A DNA stretch of 56,572 nt from Flavobacteriia bacterium. Its GTDB lineage: Bacteria; Bacteroidota; Bacteroidia; Flavobacteriales_D; Crocinitomicaceae. Under the pieces are notes generated by a model. It was not told the origin of the DNA. It saw nothing but the letters and a program-made list of their open reading frames with translations, and did not search any database. Position 1 is the first letter of the stretch. Each line of letters begins with the position of its first letter. Of the stretch, positions 1-7,646 are shown piece by piece. Position numbers and translations under genes: made by a program. Where the stretch lies: NCBI GenBank assembly GCA_009924735.1, contig RFQZ01000016.1:1-56572 (forward strand). The letters run 5' to 3'.

Positions 1-203
1 TATAATATTCAAATGTATGATATTTTAACATATTTGCATAATATAATATACTTTATTTTGAAAGATTAATGATCGAGAAATGTTTGCGAAGAATTTTGAA
101 TGAACTTAACTATACTCATTAATTGATTTGTAGAGCAGGTTTAATTGATTCAAATCATCAATAAATTGGTTCGAAAAAATGTCTATAGACTCCACTCTGA
201 TGA

Positions 204-234
204 AAGCAGCACCCTTGGGTAGCTGCTTTTTTTT
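204..234 (+). terminator. Rho-independent terminator-like hairpin
   Basis: AAGCAGC plus ACCC pairs with GGGT plus GCTGCTT around a TT loop, with one bulged A, and a run of T follows to 234. It would end a transcript coming from the left, perhaps a former tRNA. Confidence 0.65.
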
Positions 235-368
235 GTTTCGAACAAAGCATGCTTTGGTGAGAAAAAGAAAAAAAAGGAGCGAATGAACGCAGTGAATAAC
301 TGCTTTCATCCATTGCACGTTAGGCCTTGGGGTAAGCGCAGCTAACCCTCCCCTCCGACTCCACCTCC

Positions 369-407
369 GCCCTGCGAAGTTTGTAAAAACGAAGCAGGGC
401 TTTTTTT
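369..407 (+). terminator. Terminator-like hairpin with T run
   Basis: GCCCTGC (369-375) pairs perfectly with GCAGGGC (394-400) around an 18-nt loop and is followed by seven T. No gene directly upstream explains it, so it probably ended an RNA gene that is now degraded or unrecognised. Confidence 0.55.
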
Positions 408-559
408 ATGTCATTAAGGTTCAATTCTCGCCAAACAATCAATTGCAAAGCAGGGCTACGGCGGACTCGGTCCACTTAAATTCGTTCTTAGAAACTTTCT
501 ATGGGAATCACTTTGGAAATCCAACCGTATTATTCTGTAACTCCCACTATCTTTGCCAC

Positions 560-1879
560 ATGAGTTCAAAACAACAAATTCATTCCGTTCTTTCCAACAT
601 TGGATTTTTAGAACTTAATGCCTTACAGCAAGAAACCCTAAGTAAAAGTGAAACTTCGCGCAACCTTATGATTCTTTCACAAACTGGTACTGGAAAAACA
701 TTCGCCTTTTTATTGCCCTTATTTTTAAAACTCGAACCAAGCTCCAAAGAAATTCAGGCGGTAATTTTAGCGCCATCAAGAGAATTAGCCATTCAAATCG
801 AAGGAGTTTTTCGTGCTATGAAAACTAATTTTAAAGTATTGACTTGCTATGGCGGTCACTCGATGTCGGTGGAAAAGAAAAGCTTAAAAGAAGCTCCGGC
901 CTTACTTATTGGTACACCTGGAAGAATTTGCGACCACATTTCTAGGAATACACTGGATTTATCAAAAGTTACGCAATTCGTTGTGGATGAGTATGATAAA
1001 AGTTTGGAGTTTGGTTTTGAAGATCAAATTAAATTCATTTATCAAGAATTACACGCCTTGGTTTTTACAACCTTGGTTTCAGCCACGGAACACAAAGAAT
1101 TCCCTGGTTATTTAGCCTTTCGCAATCCTGAAATCGTAAATCATTTAGCAAATTCAGAAGCTCCAGCCATTACTTTTTGGAATTATCCTGTTCGAAATAG
1201 CAATAAATTCGAAAAGCTTTTTGATTTACTTTGTTCTTTCCATGGAGAATTAACGATTGTGTTTTGCAATTTCAGAGAAGCTACTGAATCGGTTCGGGAT
1301 CATTTGCTCGACAACGGTTACGATTCGATTATTTACCACGGAGGAATGGAACAAGACGAGCGTGAACGAGCTTTAATTCAGTTTCGAAATGGCAGCTTTC
1401 ACACGTTGATTTGTACCGATTTAGGTTCACGCGGTTTGGACATTCCTGAAATTCAACACGTGGTTCATTTTCAGTTTCCAAACAGCGAAGAAGCATTTAT
1501 TCATCGAAACGGTCGTACGGCACGCATGAAATCGAATGGTTCTTCCTATGTATTGCTCAACAAAGACGAAAATACTCCTGATTATTTGGAAGTTCCAAGA
1601 TCAGAATTCAAATTACCATCAAATCGATCTCATCCAGTTGCAAGTCCTTTGGTGACATTGTATTTCAGTGGAGGAAAAAAAGACAAAATCAATAAAATCG
1701 ACATCGTAGGATTTTTAGTTCAAAAAGGAAATCTATTAAAAGAAGAAATTGGCTTGATTACGGTTCTTGATTTTGCGACTTATGCTGCTGTGAAAAGAGA
1801 CAATGTGAAAACGCTTCTTGCTACAATTCGCCACGAAAAAGTGAAAGGAAAGAAGTTGAAGATTGAAATCTCCAAATAA
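560..1879 (+). CDS. DEAD-box RNA helicase, DbpA-like
   Basis: ATP-dependent RNA helicase of the DEAD-box family, acting in the cytoplasm, probably in ribosome assembly or RNA remodelling. In the 439-residue protein I see motif I QTGTGKT (41-47), PSRELA (72-77), TPGR (119-122), motif II DEYD (143-146), SAT (174-176) and motif VI HRNGRTAR (315-322). A basic C-terminal domain (about 365-439) resembles the DbpA RNA-binding domain that contacts 23S rRNA hairpin 92. Motif II has Tyr where the classic motif has Ala. The frame is open upstream to 443, but ATG 560 is chosen because the protein aligns naturally from there and a TATCTTTG box lies at 548-555. The helicase call is firm; the DbpA assignment rests on the C-terminal domain. 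Confidence 0.9.
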   Translation: MSSKQQIHSVLSNIGFLELNALQQETLSKSETSRNLMILSQTGTGKTFAFLLPLFLKLEPSSKEIQAVILAPSRELAIQIEGVFRAMKTNFKVLTCYGGHSMSVEKKSLKEAPALLIGTPGRICDHISRNTLDLSKVTQFVVDEYDKSLEFGFEDQIKFIYQELHALVFTTLVSATEHKEFPGYLAFRNPEIVNHLANSEAPAITFWNYPVRNSNKFEKLFDLLCSFHGELTIVFCNFREATESVRDHLLDNGYDSIIYHGGMEQDERERALIQFRNGSFHTLICTDLGSRGLDIPEIQHVVHFQFPNSEEAFIHRNGRTARMKSNGSSYVLLNKDENTPDYLEVPRSEFKLPSNRSHPVASPLVTLYFSGGKKDKINKIDIVGFLVQKGNLLKEEIGLITVLDFATYAAVKRDNVKTLLATIRHEKVKGKKLKIEISK

Positions 1880-1927
1880 TTTCGATTTTTTGAATATTCT
1901 CGAGCCCTCCCCTCCGTCTTTTCTCTA

Positions 1928-2377
1928 TCAATAATTTTTGGTCGTCTTTGATTTCTCCTGCTTAAGTTCCTTTTTATGCTTTACCCCATGTTTTGTAGAA
2001 TCTAAATCGTAAGCAATCGCGCCCGCGAGTTGACGACTCCGACAACCGGTTAGGATGAGTAGAGATGAAACAAGGAATAACATCATGGGCTTTAAAACAC
2101 GGTAACGGTAGCTTGATGCTTGAACCGTTTGGTACCAAAAGATTATCTTATCTTTCCAATTCCCAAAAGGCTTGTCTAATTGTACCGCATAAAAATTCCC
2201 ACACCGATGGGCAGAATTGTCCGTGGTTACTTCATTATGAATTTCCTCTGATGACAAAGACCTAAAATCCTTGACTGAAATCTTGCAATCAGCACAAAAC
2301 CTACCTGCAGCATCCGGAGTCATATCACTGAATTTTTTCGAGCAGGTAAATGTAAGGTTCGGTTTTGTTGGTTCCAT
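1928..2377 (-). CDS. Small membrane protein with Cys-rich zinc-ribbon-like N-terminus
   Basis: A 149-residue protein of unknown function. The N-terminal part has a Cys cluster (Cys12, then CADC at 28-31, and Cys59) in the context GRFCADCKISVKDF, a pattern seen in many Bacteroidota proteins of unknown role and likely to bind metal. One hydrophobic segment (about 96-111) ends in LTGC, and the C-terminus is short and strongly basic. I chose the ATG at 2377 because the upstream 44 residues read like non-coding DNA and the conserved part begins right after it. It could be a tail-anchored membrane protein. No operon partner is evident; the downstream helicase converges on it. Confidence 0.65.
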   Translation of the reverse strand: MEPTKPNLTFTCSKKFSDMTPDAAGRFCADCKISVKDFRSLSSEEIHNEVTTDNSAHRCGNFYAVQLDKPFGNWKDKIIFWYQTVQASSYRYRVLKPMMLFLVSSLLILTGCRSRQLAGAIAYDLDSTKHGVKHKKELKQEKSKTTKNY

Positions 2378-2528
2378 ATGAATAAAGATAGCGAAAAAAA
2401 TCATGTTGTCCTTTGTGCTATCCATTGTGATTGTATGCGTGCTTAATGAAAAACAGATGTTATTAGAACTCAGACAAATCGAAGTCGCCTCCATCTCTAC
2501 CTCACCCAACAGCGCTTCGTTCCCCCAT

Positions 2529-3758
2529 TCAACCCCTTACTTTTCCTAAGGTATTTACCCCTAATGCCATTGCCATTCCTAGAACCGAACGAAGTACTGA
2601 ACGATGGATGTTTGGGCTTTTGCCTTTGCCCATCAGATGAATTTGATCGGTATACCAAACAATTTCCAAGGGGAAGGTTCTATCCAGAAATGGGAATCCA
2701 GTGGTTAAAGGCTTCACCAAACTTTTCACATTCTTGCCAGAAAGCAATTCATTGGAGAAATCCGGGTTAAGGGCTAGAGAACGCGCAATTCCTACCATGT
2801 CGCAAACACCCGCCGCCAAGGCATCGTTCATGCCTTTTGAAGAGCGAAATCCGCCCGTCAACATTAAAGGAGACGTAACTGTTTTTCTGACCTCTTCACA
2901 GTAATCCAAAAAATAGGCTTCGCGCGCTTTGGTGGATTCTTTGACATGGGTTCCCGTCATTACAGGGGTTTCGTACGTCCCGCCAGAGATCTCAATCAGG
3001 TCCATGCCCAATCCAGACAAATGCTTCACCACAGCCATGGAATCCGCTTTCGAAAATCCACCTTTTTGAAAATCAGCGGAGTTCAACTTGATGCTAACCG
3101 GGAAATGTGGCCCAACGGCCTCACGTATGGCTTCATATATTTCGCTGACAAAACGCATCCGATTTTCAAGGCTCCCTCCCCATTTGTCTGTGCGTTGGTT
3201 GTGTGTCGGCGAAAGAAATTGACTCACCAAGTATCCATGCGCTCCATGGATTTGTACCCCTGTAAATCCATTTTCTTTGCACACTTTTGCAGCAAATGCA
3301 AAGCGATCGATGATGTCTACGATTTCAGTTTCGCTCAATGCACGTGGGGTATTGAACACGCGGTTCAATGGTTTCTTCAAGGGAATGGCTGAGGGCGCAA
3401 CGGGCAAGGTGCTCAAAAACTTTGGGGATTGTTTTCCGGGGTGATTCAACTGAACCCAAACATGCGTGTCGTTACGTTTCCCTGCTTCCGCCCACAATTT
3501 CAAACTTGGGTCGTTTATGCCTTTTTCGATGACCACATTGTGTGCCTCTCCCAAAGCACGTTGGTCTACCATGACATTTCCGGTAATCAGCAAGCCTGTT
3601 CCACCATCCGCCCAACGTTGATAAAGTGTTTGAAAAGAGTGGTTCGACAAAAATCCCTGAGACCCCATGTTTTCACTCATGGCCGATTTGCCAATTCTGT
3701 TTTTGATCACTGCACCACAAGGAAGGGTTAAAGCATCTGTTATGTTGACTGAACTCAT
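2529..3758 (-). CDS. NADH:flavin oxidoreductase (old yellow enzyme family)
   Basis: FMN-dependent oxidoreductase of the old yellow enzyme family, cytoplasmic, reducing activated C=C bonds of unknown natural substrates with NAD(P)H. The 409-residue protein is a single TIM barrel with the family signatures VQLNHPGKQS, GVQIHGAHGYLVSQFLSP and TDKWGGSLENRMRF, and a late phosphate-binding stretch LTGGFRSSKGMNDAL followed by VGIARSLALNP. Length and motif order are typical. A short C-terminal extension beyond the barrel may contact the membrane but is not clearly a membrane segment. It stands alone, divergent from rluF with about 200 bases between. Substrate cannot be inferred from context. Confidence 0.9.
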   Translation of the reverse strand: MSSVNITDALTLPCGAVIKNRIGKSAMSENMGSQGFLSNHSFQTLYQRWADGGTGLLITGNVMVDQRALGEAHNVVIEKGINDPSLKLWAEAGKRNDTHVWVQLNHPGKQSPKFLSTLPVAPSAIPLKKPLNRVFNTPRALSETEIVDIIDRFAFAAKVCKENGFTGVQIHGAHGYLVSQFLSPTHNQRTDKWGGSLENRMRFVSEIYEAIREAVGPHFPVSIKLNSADFQKGGFSKADSMAVVKHLSGLGMDLIEISGGTYETPVMTGTHVKESTKAREAYFLDYCEEVRKTVTSPLMLTGGFRSSKGMNDALAAGVCDMVGIARSLALNPDFSNELLSGKNVKSLVKPLTTGFPFLDRTFPLEIVWYTDQIHLMGKGKSPNIHRSVLRSVLGMAMALGVNTLGKVRG

Positions 3759-3957
3759 GTAAAGTTGATTGTTACGAACACTGCAAAGGTATTTAATTCA
3801 TCGGAGGTGGTGGCCGAGGCTTCGAAATTGAAAATTAGCTCCTTCCCTTTCATTGTAAACCTCTAAAATTGACTAGATTTAATGCCTAAAAGTGAAACAA
3901 CGGCATCGATTCAACGAATTCGAGAGATTGGATGCGTTGTTATAAAATGTTTACCCA

Positions 3958-4836
3958 ATGCGACTTAATAAATTCATCAGTGAAAGTGGCCTTTGTTCGC
4001 GGCGCGAAGCGGATCGATTCATTGAACGTGGCTTGGTTACCATCAACAGGCGAAAAGCAGTCATCGGCGACCAAGTAAAAGTGGGTGACAAGGTAAGCGT
4101 CAATGGACGTGAACTGGAACCAAGAGAAGGTGAAGACGTGGTTTTTATTGCGCTGAACAAACCCGTGGGCATTACCTCAACCACCGAAGAAAGTGTGCAC
4201 GACAACATTGTTCACTTTGTGAATCACAGCAAGCGGATTTTTCCCGTGGGACGATTGGACAAAGATTCACAAGGACTTATCTTTTTAACGAACGACGGTG
4301 ACATCATAAACAAGATTTTACGTGCGGGAAACAAGCATGAAAAAGAATACATCGTCACCGTAAACAAACCACTTACCCAGGAAATGCTTACCTCGATGTC
4401 GAGAGGGGTTCCCATGCTTGGCGTTAACACGAAAAAATGCAAAATCGTACAAGAAGGAACGCATGTTTTTAGAATCACATTGATCCAAGGGTTGAACCGC
4501 CAAATTCGCAGGATGTGTGAACATTTTGGATACGAAGTCCAAAAATTAGAGCGTGTGCGCATCATGAACATTGGTTTGAAAGGCCTTCCGCTCGGAGAAT
4601 GGAGGGACTTAACCGATGAAGAAATGGACGTTATTTATGGCCTCTTGGAAGGATCTTCCAATGAAGACGTTTCAAAAACCCAAAAAAAACCGACGCAAAA
4701 CAAAGCCAAAACGCCTTCCCAACCCAGCAACGCGCGTACTTCAAAATCTACGTCGACCAGAAGTCCTTCAAGGGGAACTGTACACAGAAAGACGGATAAA
4801 AAAATCGTTTCAAGGAAAACCAAACCGAGAAAATAA
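3958..4836 (+). CDS. rluF: 23S rRNA pseudouridine synthase RluF-like
   Basis: Converts specific uridines in 23S rRNA to pseudouridine; RluF acts on position 2604 in E. coli. The 292-residue protein has an N-terminal S4 RNA-binding domain (1-55), [11 protein letters not shown] (65-75), the catalytic [10 protein letters not shown] with Asp101, and the [15 protein letters not shown] element typical of the RluB/E/F group. After about residue 230 there is a Lys/Arg/Ser/Thr-rich tail of some 60 residues, common in Bacteroidota homologues and probably an unstructured rRNA-binding tail. Synthase membership is certain; the choice of RluF over RluB/RluE rests on overall resemblance. Confidence 0.87.
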   Translation: MRLNKFISESGLCSRREADRFIERGLVTINRRKAVIGDQVKVGDKVSVNGRELEPREGEDVVFIALNKPVGITSTTEESVHDNIVHFVNHSKRIFPVGRLDKDSQGLIFLTNDGDIINKILRAGNKHEKEYIVTVNKPLTQEMLTSMSRGVPMLGVNTKKCKIVQEGTHVFRITLIQGLNRQIRRMCEHFGYEVQKLERVRIMNIGLKGLPLGEWRDLTDEEMDVIYGLLEGSSNEDVSKTQKKPTQNKAKTPSQPSNARTSKSTSTRSPSRGTVHRKTDKKIVSRKTKPRK

Positions 4837-4850
4837 CAGAAACCTCCCTC

Positions 4851-5525
4851 CTATTTGATCGCTTCAAAAAACTCTAAAGCGATTTGCGCATAGTTATATT
4901 TCTTTTTGGAAACCGCAGGAAATCTAAGCTTTCCGAATTCAGAACGAATCACTTCCTCAGATTTGTAAAACCCCGTATTGTAAGCGGTTGCATAGAACTT
5001 TAGTTTTTCTTCTTCATTGGCAAAATCAATTTCCCGTTTCGCTAGCACCGCACAAAACATGTCTAGGTAATGAAATTGACCTTGAACCGATTCCAAGGAT
5101 TCCAGCCGTTTGCTTCGTGCATTTCGATTGTTGTGCTCATAGAGATAGGCTGCATAGCTCCTTTTTAATTTCGAATGCTTTTTTACCTCGGTTTCCAAGC
5201 GTTCGACAAAGGAAGGTTTCATTTGAAATTGTCCCACGGAAAAGGCCCCGTAATCTGATCCCAGCTGAAGGTATACAAGCTTGATCGCATTTAACTCCAT
5301 GAAATTCCTCATTTCCGAGAAGTTGGCCAATTCAGGGGATACGATGCAAAATACAAATTTCGGGGAAAGGTGATGATTCGTAGCAATCTCCGAGAATTGC
5401 TTTTTATGTTTTAGGTAAAACGCCTTTGCTTGTGAAAATCCTTCTGAATGGGTTGATTTGTAAGATTGACTCCAATTCGAATAACAAAACAATAAAAGTA
5501 GACATCCAAAAAACAAGCCCTTCAT
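4851..5525 (-). CDS. Secreted protein with lysozyme-like features
   Basis: A 224-residue protein with an N-terminal signal peptide (about 1-20, ending WSQS). The body has glutamates at 65, 71 and 77, then GAFSVGQFQMKPSF (93-106) and a later YATAYNTGFY. That order (Glu, then a serine/glycine-glutamine motif, then a YNxG motif) is what one sees in lysozyme-like lytic transglycosylases, so a role in peptidoglycan cleavage in the periplasm is plausible but not proven. It converges closely on rluF (14 bases between) and diverges from another gene with similar features starting at 5677. Confidence 0.6.
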   Translation of the reverse strand: MKGLFFGCLLLLFCYSNWSQSYKSTHSEGFSQAKAFYLKHKKQFSEIATNHHLSPKFVFCIVSPELANFSEMRNFMELNAIKLVYLQLGSDYGAFSVGQFQMKPSFVERLETEVKKHSKLKRSYAAYLYEHNNRNARSKRLESLESVQGQFHYLDMFCAVLAKREIDFANEEEKLKFYATAYNTGFYKSEEVIRSEFGKLRFPAVSKKKYNYAQIALEFFEAIK

Positions 5526-5615
5526 ACTTCAAAATTAAGCAAAAGGCCAAATTAAGACAGAAATAAATTTCAGCGACATTGCAATGGCTTTCATTTCTAG
5601 TAAATTACCATACCA

Positions 5616-5648
5616 TTTGTTTATTCTTTTTGATTTTCCTTACTTTTG
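5616..5648 (+). promoter_or_regulatory. Bacteroidota-type promoter for the 5677 gene
   Basis: TTTG (5616-5619), a 21-nt spacer, then TACTTTTG (5641-5648) match the Bacteroidota -33/-7 consensus TTTG and TAnnTTTG. Start of transcription would fall near 5655, about 20 bases before the ATG. Confidence 0.6.
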
Positions 5649-5676
5649 ACGAACCTTTTTTGTGGAGATACTTTAA

Positions 5677-6948
5677 ATGACATCTGAAACCCCTGTACAA
5701 AAACCAAAAATTGCCAAAACAAAACGCTGGAAACGCGTATTGAAATACAGCTATCTCACAGCGCTTCACATTCTCGCTGGAATCGCGGCTTTTTTGATTT
5801 TTACGGCTTTGGCTGTTAAATTCAAGTGGACCAACGACAAAGGAGATGTAGACATGAACAATCGTTACTACGAAGACATCGCTAACAAATACGGGAAAGA
5901 TTTAAAGACCGACAGCTTATCTATGGTAAAAGATGAGTACATCATGTTTCAGAAACTCGGCATCTTGGCGAAATACTACCCCCAAAATGCCAAAATCATT
6001 CTCGATGCCTACCAACAAGAAAAAAACATTTACACAGGACTTCGGATGCTGGATGCAATTTCAGTAATGCTAAAGAAAAACAAAGCGTTCATGCGTGAAA
6101 TGAATGCGATTCGTGCCAAAGACAACATCAGTAACCAATCTGCTTATGAATGGTCGAATTACAAAGTGTGGAAAGATTTCTGTAAAACCATCGCAAAAGA
6201 CAAGGCATCCATAGATTCGGTATCAAGGTTAACAGGTGTAGAATCGAGAATCATTGTGATGTGTGTGGTTGGCGAACAATTGCGCATGTTTAATTCTGGA
6301 AGGGAAAAATTCAAGCAATACGTTTATCCATACACCCGATTGATGATGCCGACAAACAGAGGATATGGCGTTTCAGGAATCCTTGAACACACCGCCATTC
6401 GAATCGAAAGAACGCTTTTCAACAAGGATGATCCATTTTATGCCGGCGATTACTTCCAAAAATGCATCAATGTAAACGATTCTTTTCCTCAAGTAATCAA
6501 CGATACCATTGCTGCGCATAAGCATAAAACCATTCAACGGTTGATTAAGGGGGGAGATCACTATTACTCCTATTTGTATACTGCTTTTTTAATGCGTCAA
6601 TTTCAATCCCATTGGGAACGCGCTAACCTAGACCTATCCAATCGACCAGAAATTCTTGGAACCCTTTTTAACCTTGGGTATCAAAAAAGCAAACCAAAGA
6701 AAAACCCTGAGGTTGGTGGGTCAACCTTTAAAGTAGGTGAACGTGACTATACCTTTGGGGGACTGTGTTTTGAGTTTTACTACAGTGGTGAATTGCAAAA
6801 AGAATTTCCAGTAACGGGCAGAGGTTTTATTCCCGTCAAAGAACTGGAATCGAAAAACAAAGAATGGTTGGAAGCCATTAAAAAACGCATAGAAGAACAA
6901 AAGGAGGAAGCCGAAAAACTTTTACTTCTGCAACAAGAGGGCAATTAG
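5677..6948 (+). CDS. Membrane-anchored protein, possibly lysozyme-like; its stop lies in tRNA-Val
   Basis: A 423-residue protein with a basic N-terminus, one membrane segment (about 26-48) and a large outer domain. TGVESRIIVMCVVGEQLR (186-203) resembles the catalytic Glu region of lytic transglycosylases. It is followed by GYGVSGILEHTAIRIE and a later PEILGTLFNLGY, in the same order as in the divergent gene at 4851-5525. A peptidoglycan-related function is my best guess; I do not recognise the exact family. The C-terminus is a charged helix rich in Glu and Lys. Oddity: the last codons GGC AAT TAG are also nucleotides 2-10 of the tRNA-Val gene, so the two genes overlap by 10 bases on the same strand. 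Confidence 0.75.
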   Translation: MTSETPVQKPKIAKTKRWKRVLKYSYLTALHILAGIAAFLIFTALAVKFKWTNDKGDVDMNNRYYEDIANKYGKDLKTDSLSMVKDEYIMFQKLGILAKYYPQNAKIILDAYQQEKNIYTGLRMLDAISVMLKKNKAFMREMNAIRAKDNISNQSAYEWSNYKVWKDFCKTIAKDKASIDSVSRLTGVESRIIVMCVVGEQLRMFNSGREKFKQYVYPYTRLMMPTNRGYGVSGILEHTAIRIERTLFNKDDPFYAGDYFQKCINVNDSFPQVINDTIAAHKHKTIQRLIKGGDHYYSYLYTAFLMRQFQSHWERANLDLSNRPEILGTLFNLGYQKSKPKKNPEVGGSTFKVGERDYTFGGLCFEFYYSGELQKEFPVTGRGFIPVKELESKNKEWLEAIKKRIEEQKEEAEKLLLLQQEGN

Positions 6949-7013
6949 CTCAGTTGGTTTAGAGCACTACCTTGACAGGGTAGGGGTCACTGGTTCGAAT
7001 CCAGTATTGCTCA
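6939..7013 (+). tRNA. tRNA-Val (GAC)
   Basis: A full cloverleaf can be drawn. The acceptor GGGCAAT pairs with ATTGCTC (one G-T pair), followed by discriminator A. The D-arm is GCTC/GAGC. The anticodon stem CTACC/GGTAG encloses loop TTGACAG, giving anticodon GAC. The T-arm is ACTGG TTCGAAT CCAGT. No CCA is encoded. It overlaps the 3' end of the preceding coding sequence and has no obvious promoter of its own, so it is probably transcribed from the promoter near 5616. A strong terminator follows at 7024. Confidence 0.95.
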
Positions 7014-7056
7014 CATCTCTTGGGTCCGTCGGAAACGACGGACTTTTTTTTGTGGG
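7001..7056 (+). repeat. Direct repeat, copy 1 (tRNA-Val 3' end plus terminator)
   Basis: This 56-nt stretch covers the T-arm 3' strand, acceptor end and terminator of tRNA-Val. It recurs at 7160-7214 with a single substitution and one fewer T, showing that the tRNA 3' half and its terminator were duplicated. Confidence 0.95.
7024..7051 (+). terminator. Terminator of tRNA-Val
   Basis: GTCCGTCG and CGACGGAC form a perfect 8-bp stem closed by a GAAA tetraloop, followed by eight T. Confidence 0.93.
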
Positions 7057-7172
7057 CAATCGTTGTGTTTACACATAAGCTTTGCCTAAAAAAAAAAGGT
7101 TGTAATGCAAAGCATTGGGCCCAAGGATGGGTACCAGAGCCTCGCTATGGTTAAACCATCCAGTATTACTCA
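7054..7172 (+). pseudogene. Degenerate tRNA-Val copy filled with palindromes
   Basis: The segment begins with GGGCAAT and ends with ATTACTCA, the two acceptor strands of tRNA-Val (3' strand changed at one base). The interior no longer forms a tRNA: 119 nt instead of 75. It contains a run of palindromes: TGTGTTTACACA (7064-7075), GCTTTGC/GCAAAGC (7079-7085 and 7107-7113), AATGCAAAGCATT (7104-7116), the perfect TTGGGCCCAA (7115-7124), GGTACC (7130-7135) and ATGGTTAAACCAT (7147-7159). The last sits where the T-loop should be. Terminator copy 2 follows directly. It is either a decayed tRNA duplicate or a new tRNA-derived structured RNA. Confidence 0.75.
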
Positions 7173-7214
7173 CATCTCTTGGGTCCGTCGGAAACGACGG
7201 ACTTTTTTTGTGGG
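7160..7214 (+). repeat. Direct repeat, copy 2
   Basis: This is the 55-nt near-identical copy of 7001-7056, including tRNA-Val 3' sequence and terminator. Differences are one G-to-A change in the acceptor end and a T run of seven instead of eight. Confidence 0.95.
7183..7209 (+). terminator. Second copy of the tRNA-Val terminator
   Basis: The same 8-bp stem and GAAA loop as at 7024-7051, followed by seven T. The stem is unchanged although the tRNA copy before it is badly degraded. Confidence 0.9.
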
Positions 7215-7246
7215 TAAATTTGAAGGGGACTCCCCTATTTTGTTAG

Positions 7247-7645
7247 CTACGGAACCAAATTGAATTCAAGCACGCTGATTACATCTGTAGTACAAGCCGA
7301 TCGAAGGGTACTGTTCGCAGGCAGCCACATCGGCAATGAATTCCCAACTGCCATATAGGTACCTGAACTTCCATGACCTGGAGATCCATTGATCAAATAA
7401 TACGGCTGGTTATTGACAATCATTGGGTGATGCCTCCCAGGATAATTACATGCGGTACCAAATTCCGTCATATCTGTTATGGTAATTCCACTTTGCATAT
7501 AGGATTCAACTTTCCAAACTTTTCCCGCAGGTACCGTTTGCGTAGTATTTCCAACCAAGATCACTTGGTTTAATTGAAGATTGTATTGCGCTTGCAAGCC
7601 AAAAGAAAGCGCAAAGAAACAAATCGAAAAAATGTACTTGGTCAT
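7247..7645 (-). CDS. Small secreted protein of unknown function
   Basis: A 132-residue protein with a clear signal peptide (about 1-19, FALSFGLQAQ). The mature part is rich in Thr, Asn, Pro and Gly and looks like a small beta-rich extracellular domain. It contains two cysteines that might form a disulfide (in FGTACNYPG and RSACTTDV). No sorting domain is present. It is the last of three small minus-strand genes (8244 to 7247) with one- to four-base gaps, so they are probably one transcript for envelope proteins. I do not recognise the family. Confidence 0.65.
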   Translation of the reverse strand: MTKYIFSICFFALSFGLQAQYNLQLNQVILVGNTTQTVPAGKVWKVESYMQSGITITDMTEFGTACNYPGRHHPMIVNNQPYYLINGSPGHGSSGTYMAVGNSLPMWLPANSTLRSACTTDVISVLEFNLVP

Positions 7646-7646
7646 G

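Larger units (their letters stand above)
1..559. other. Non-coding palindrome-rich region with tRNA-like remnants and two terminator hairpins
   Basis: No convincing protein gene is seen before the helicase start at 560. The stretch holds GTAGAGCA (130-137, like the end of a tRNA D-arm) and GGTTCGAA (168-175, like a T-arm), separated by an ATTGAT/ATCAAT hairpin (144-162). A perfect 10-nt palindrome GTCTATAGAC follows at 181-190, then a terminator hairpin at 204-234. Next come the perfect palindrome CAAAGCATGCTTTG (243-256), an 11-nt inverted repeat GATGAAAGCAG/CTGCTTTCATC (199-209 and 300-310), and a second hairpin with a T run at 369-407. The half-stem GCAGGGC recurs at 450-456. This resembles the degenerate tRNA copies found beside tRNA-Val and tRNA-Asn in this window, but no intact RNA gene can be folded here. 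The interpretation is tentative. Confidence 0.4.

Noticed and set aside
106..318. 70-residue minus-strand open frame at the window start
   Set aside because: It spans the terminator hairpin at 204-234 and several palindromes, has no recognisable domain, and its hydrophobic start is produced by A/T runs. Treated as non-coding.
346..357. CCCTCCCCTCCG occurs at 346-357 and again at 1905-1916, on both sides of the helicase gene
   Set aside because: Twelve bases of low-complexity sequence are not enough to claim a flanking repeat of a mobile unit.
346..376. 3' end of a tmRNA or a complete tRNA just before the hairpin at 369
   Set aside because: I could not find a T-arm or an acceptor partner for this stretch, so no RNA gene is called.
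407..478. Short plus-strand frame starting at the ATG right after the second hairpin
   Set aside because: Only 23 codons with no homologue I know. The position after a terminator is like the GIY-YIG start at 56137, but no GIY-YIG motif follows.
2946..3392. 148-residue plus-strand frame inside the oxidoreductase gene, and similar long antisense frames elsewhere
   Set aside because: Antisense shadow of a well-identified gene; no domain and no start signal.
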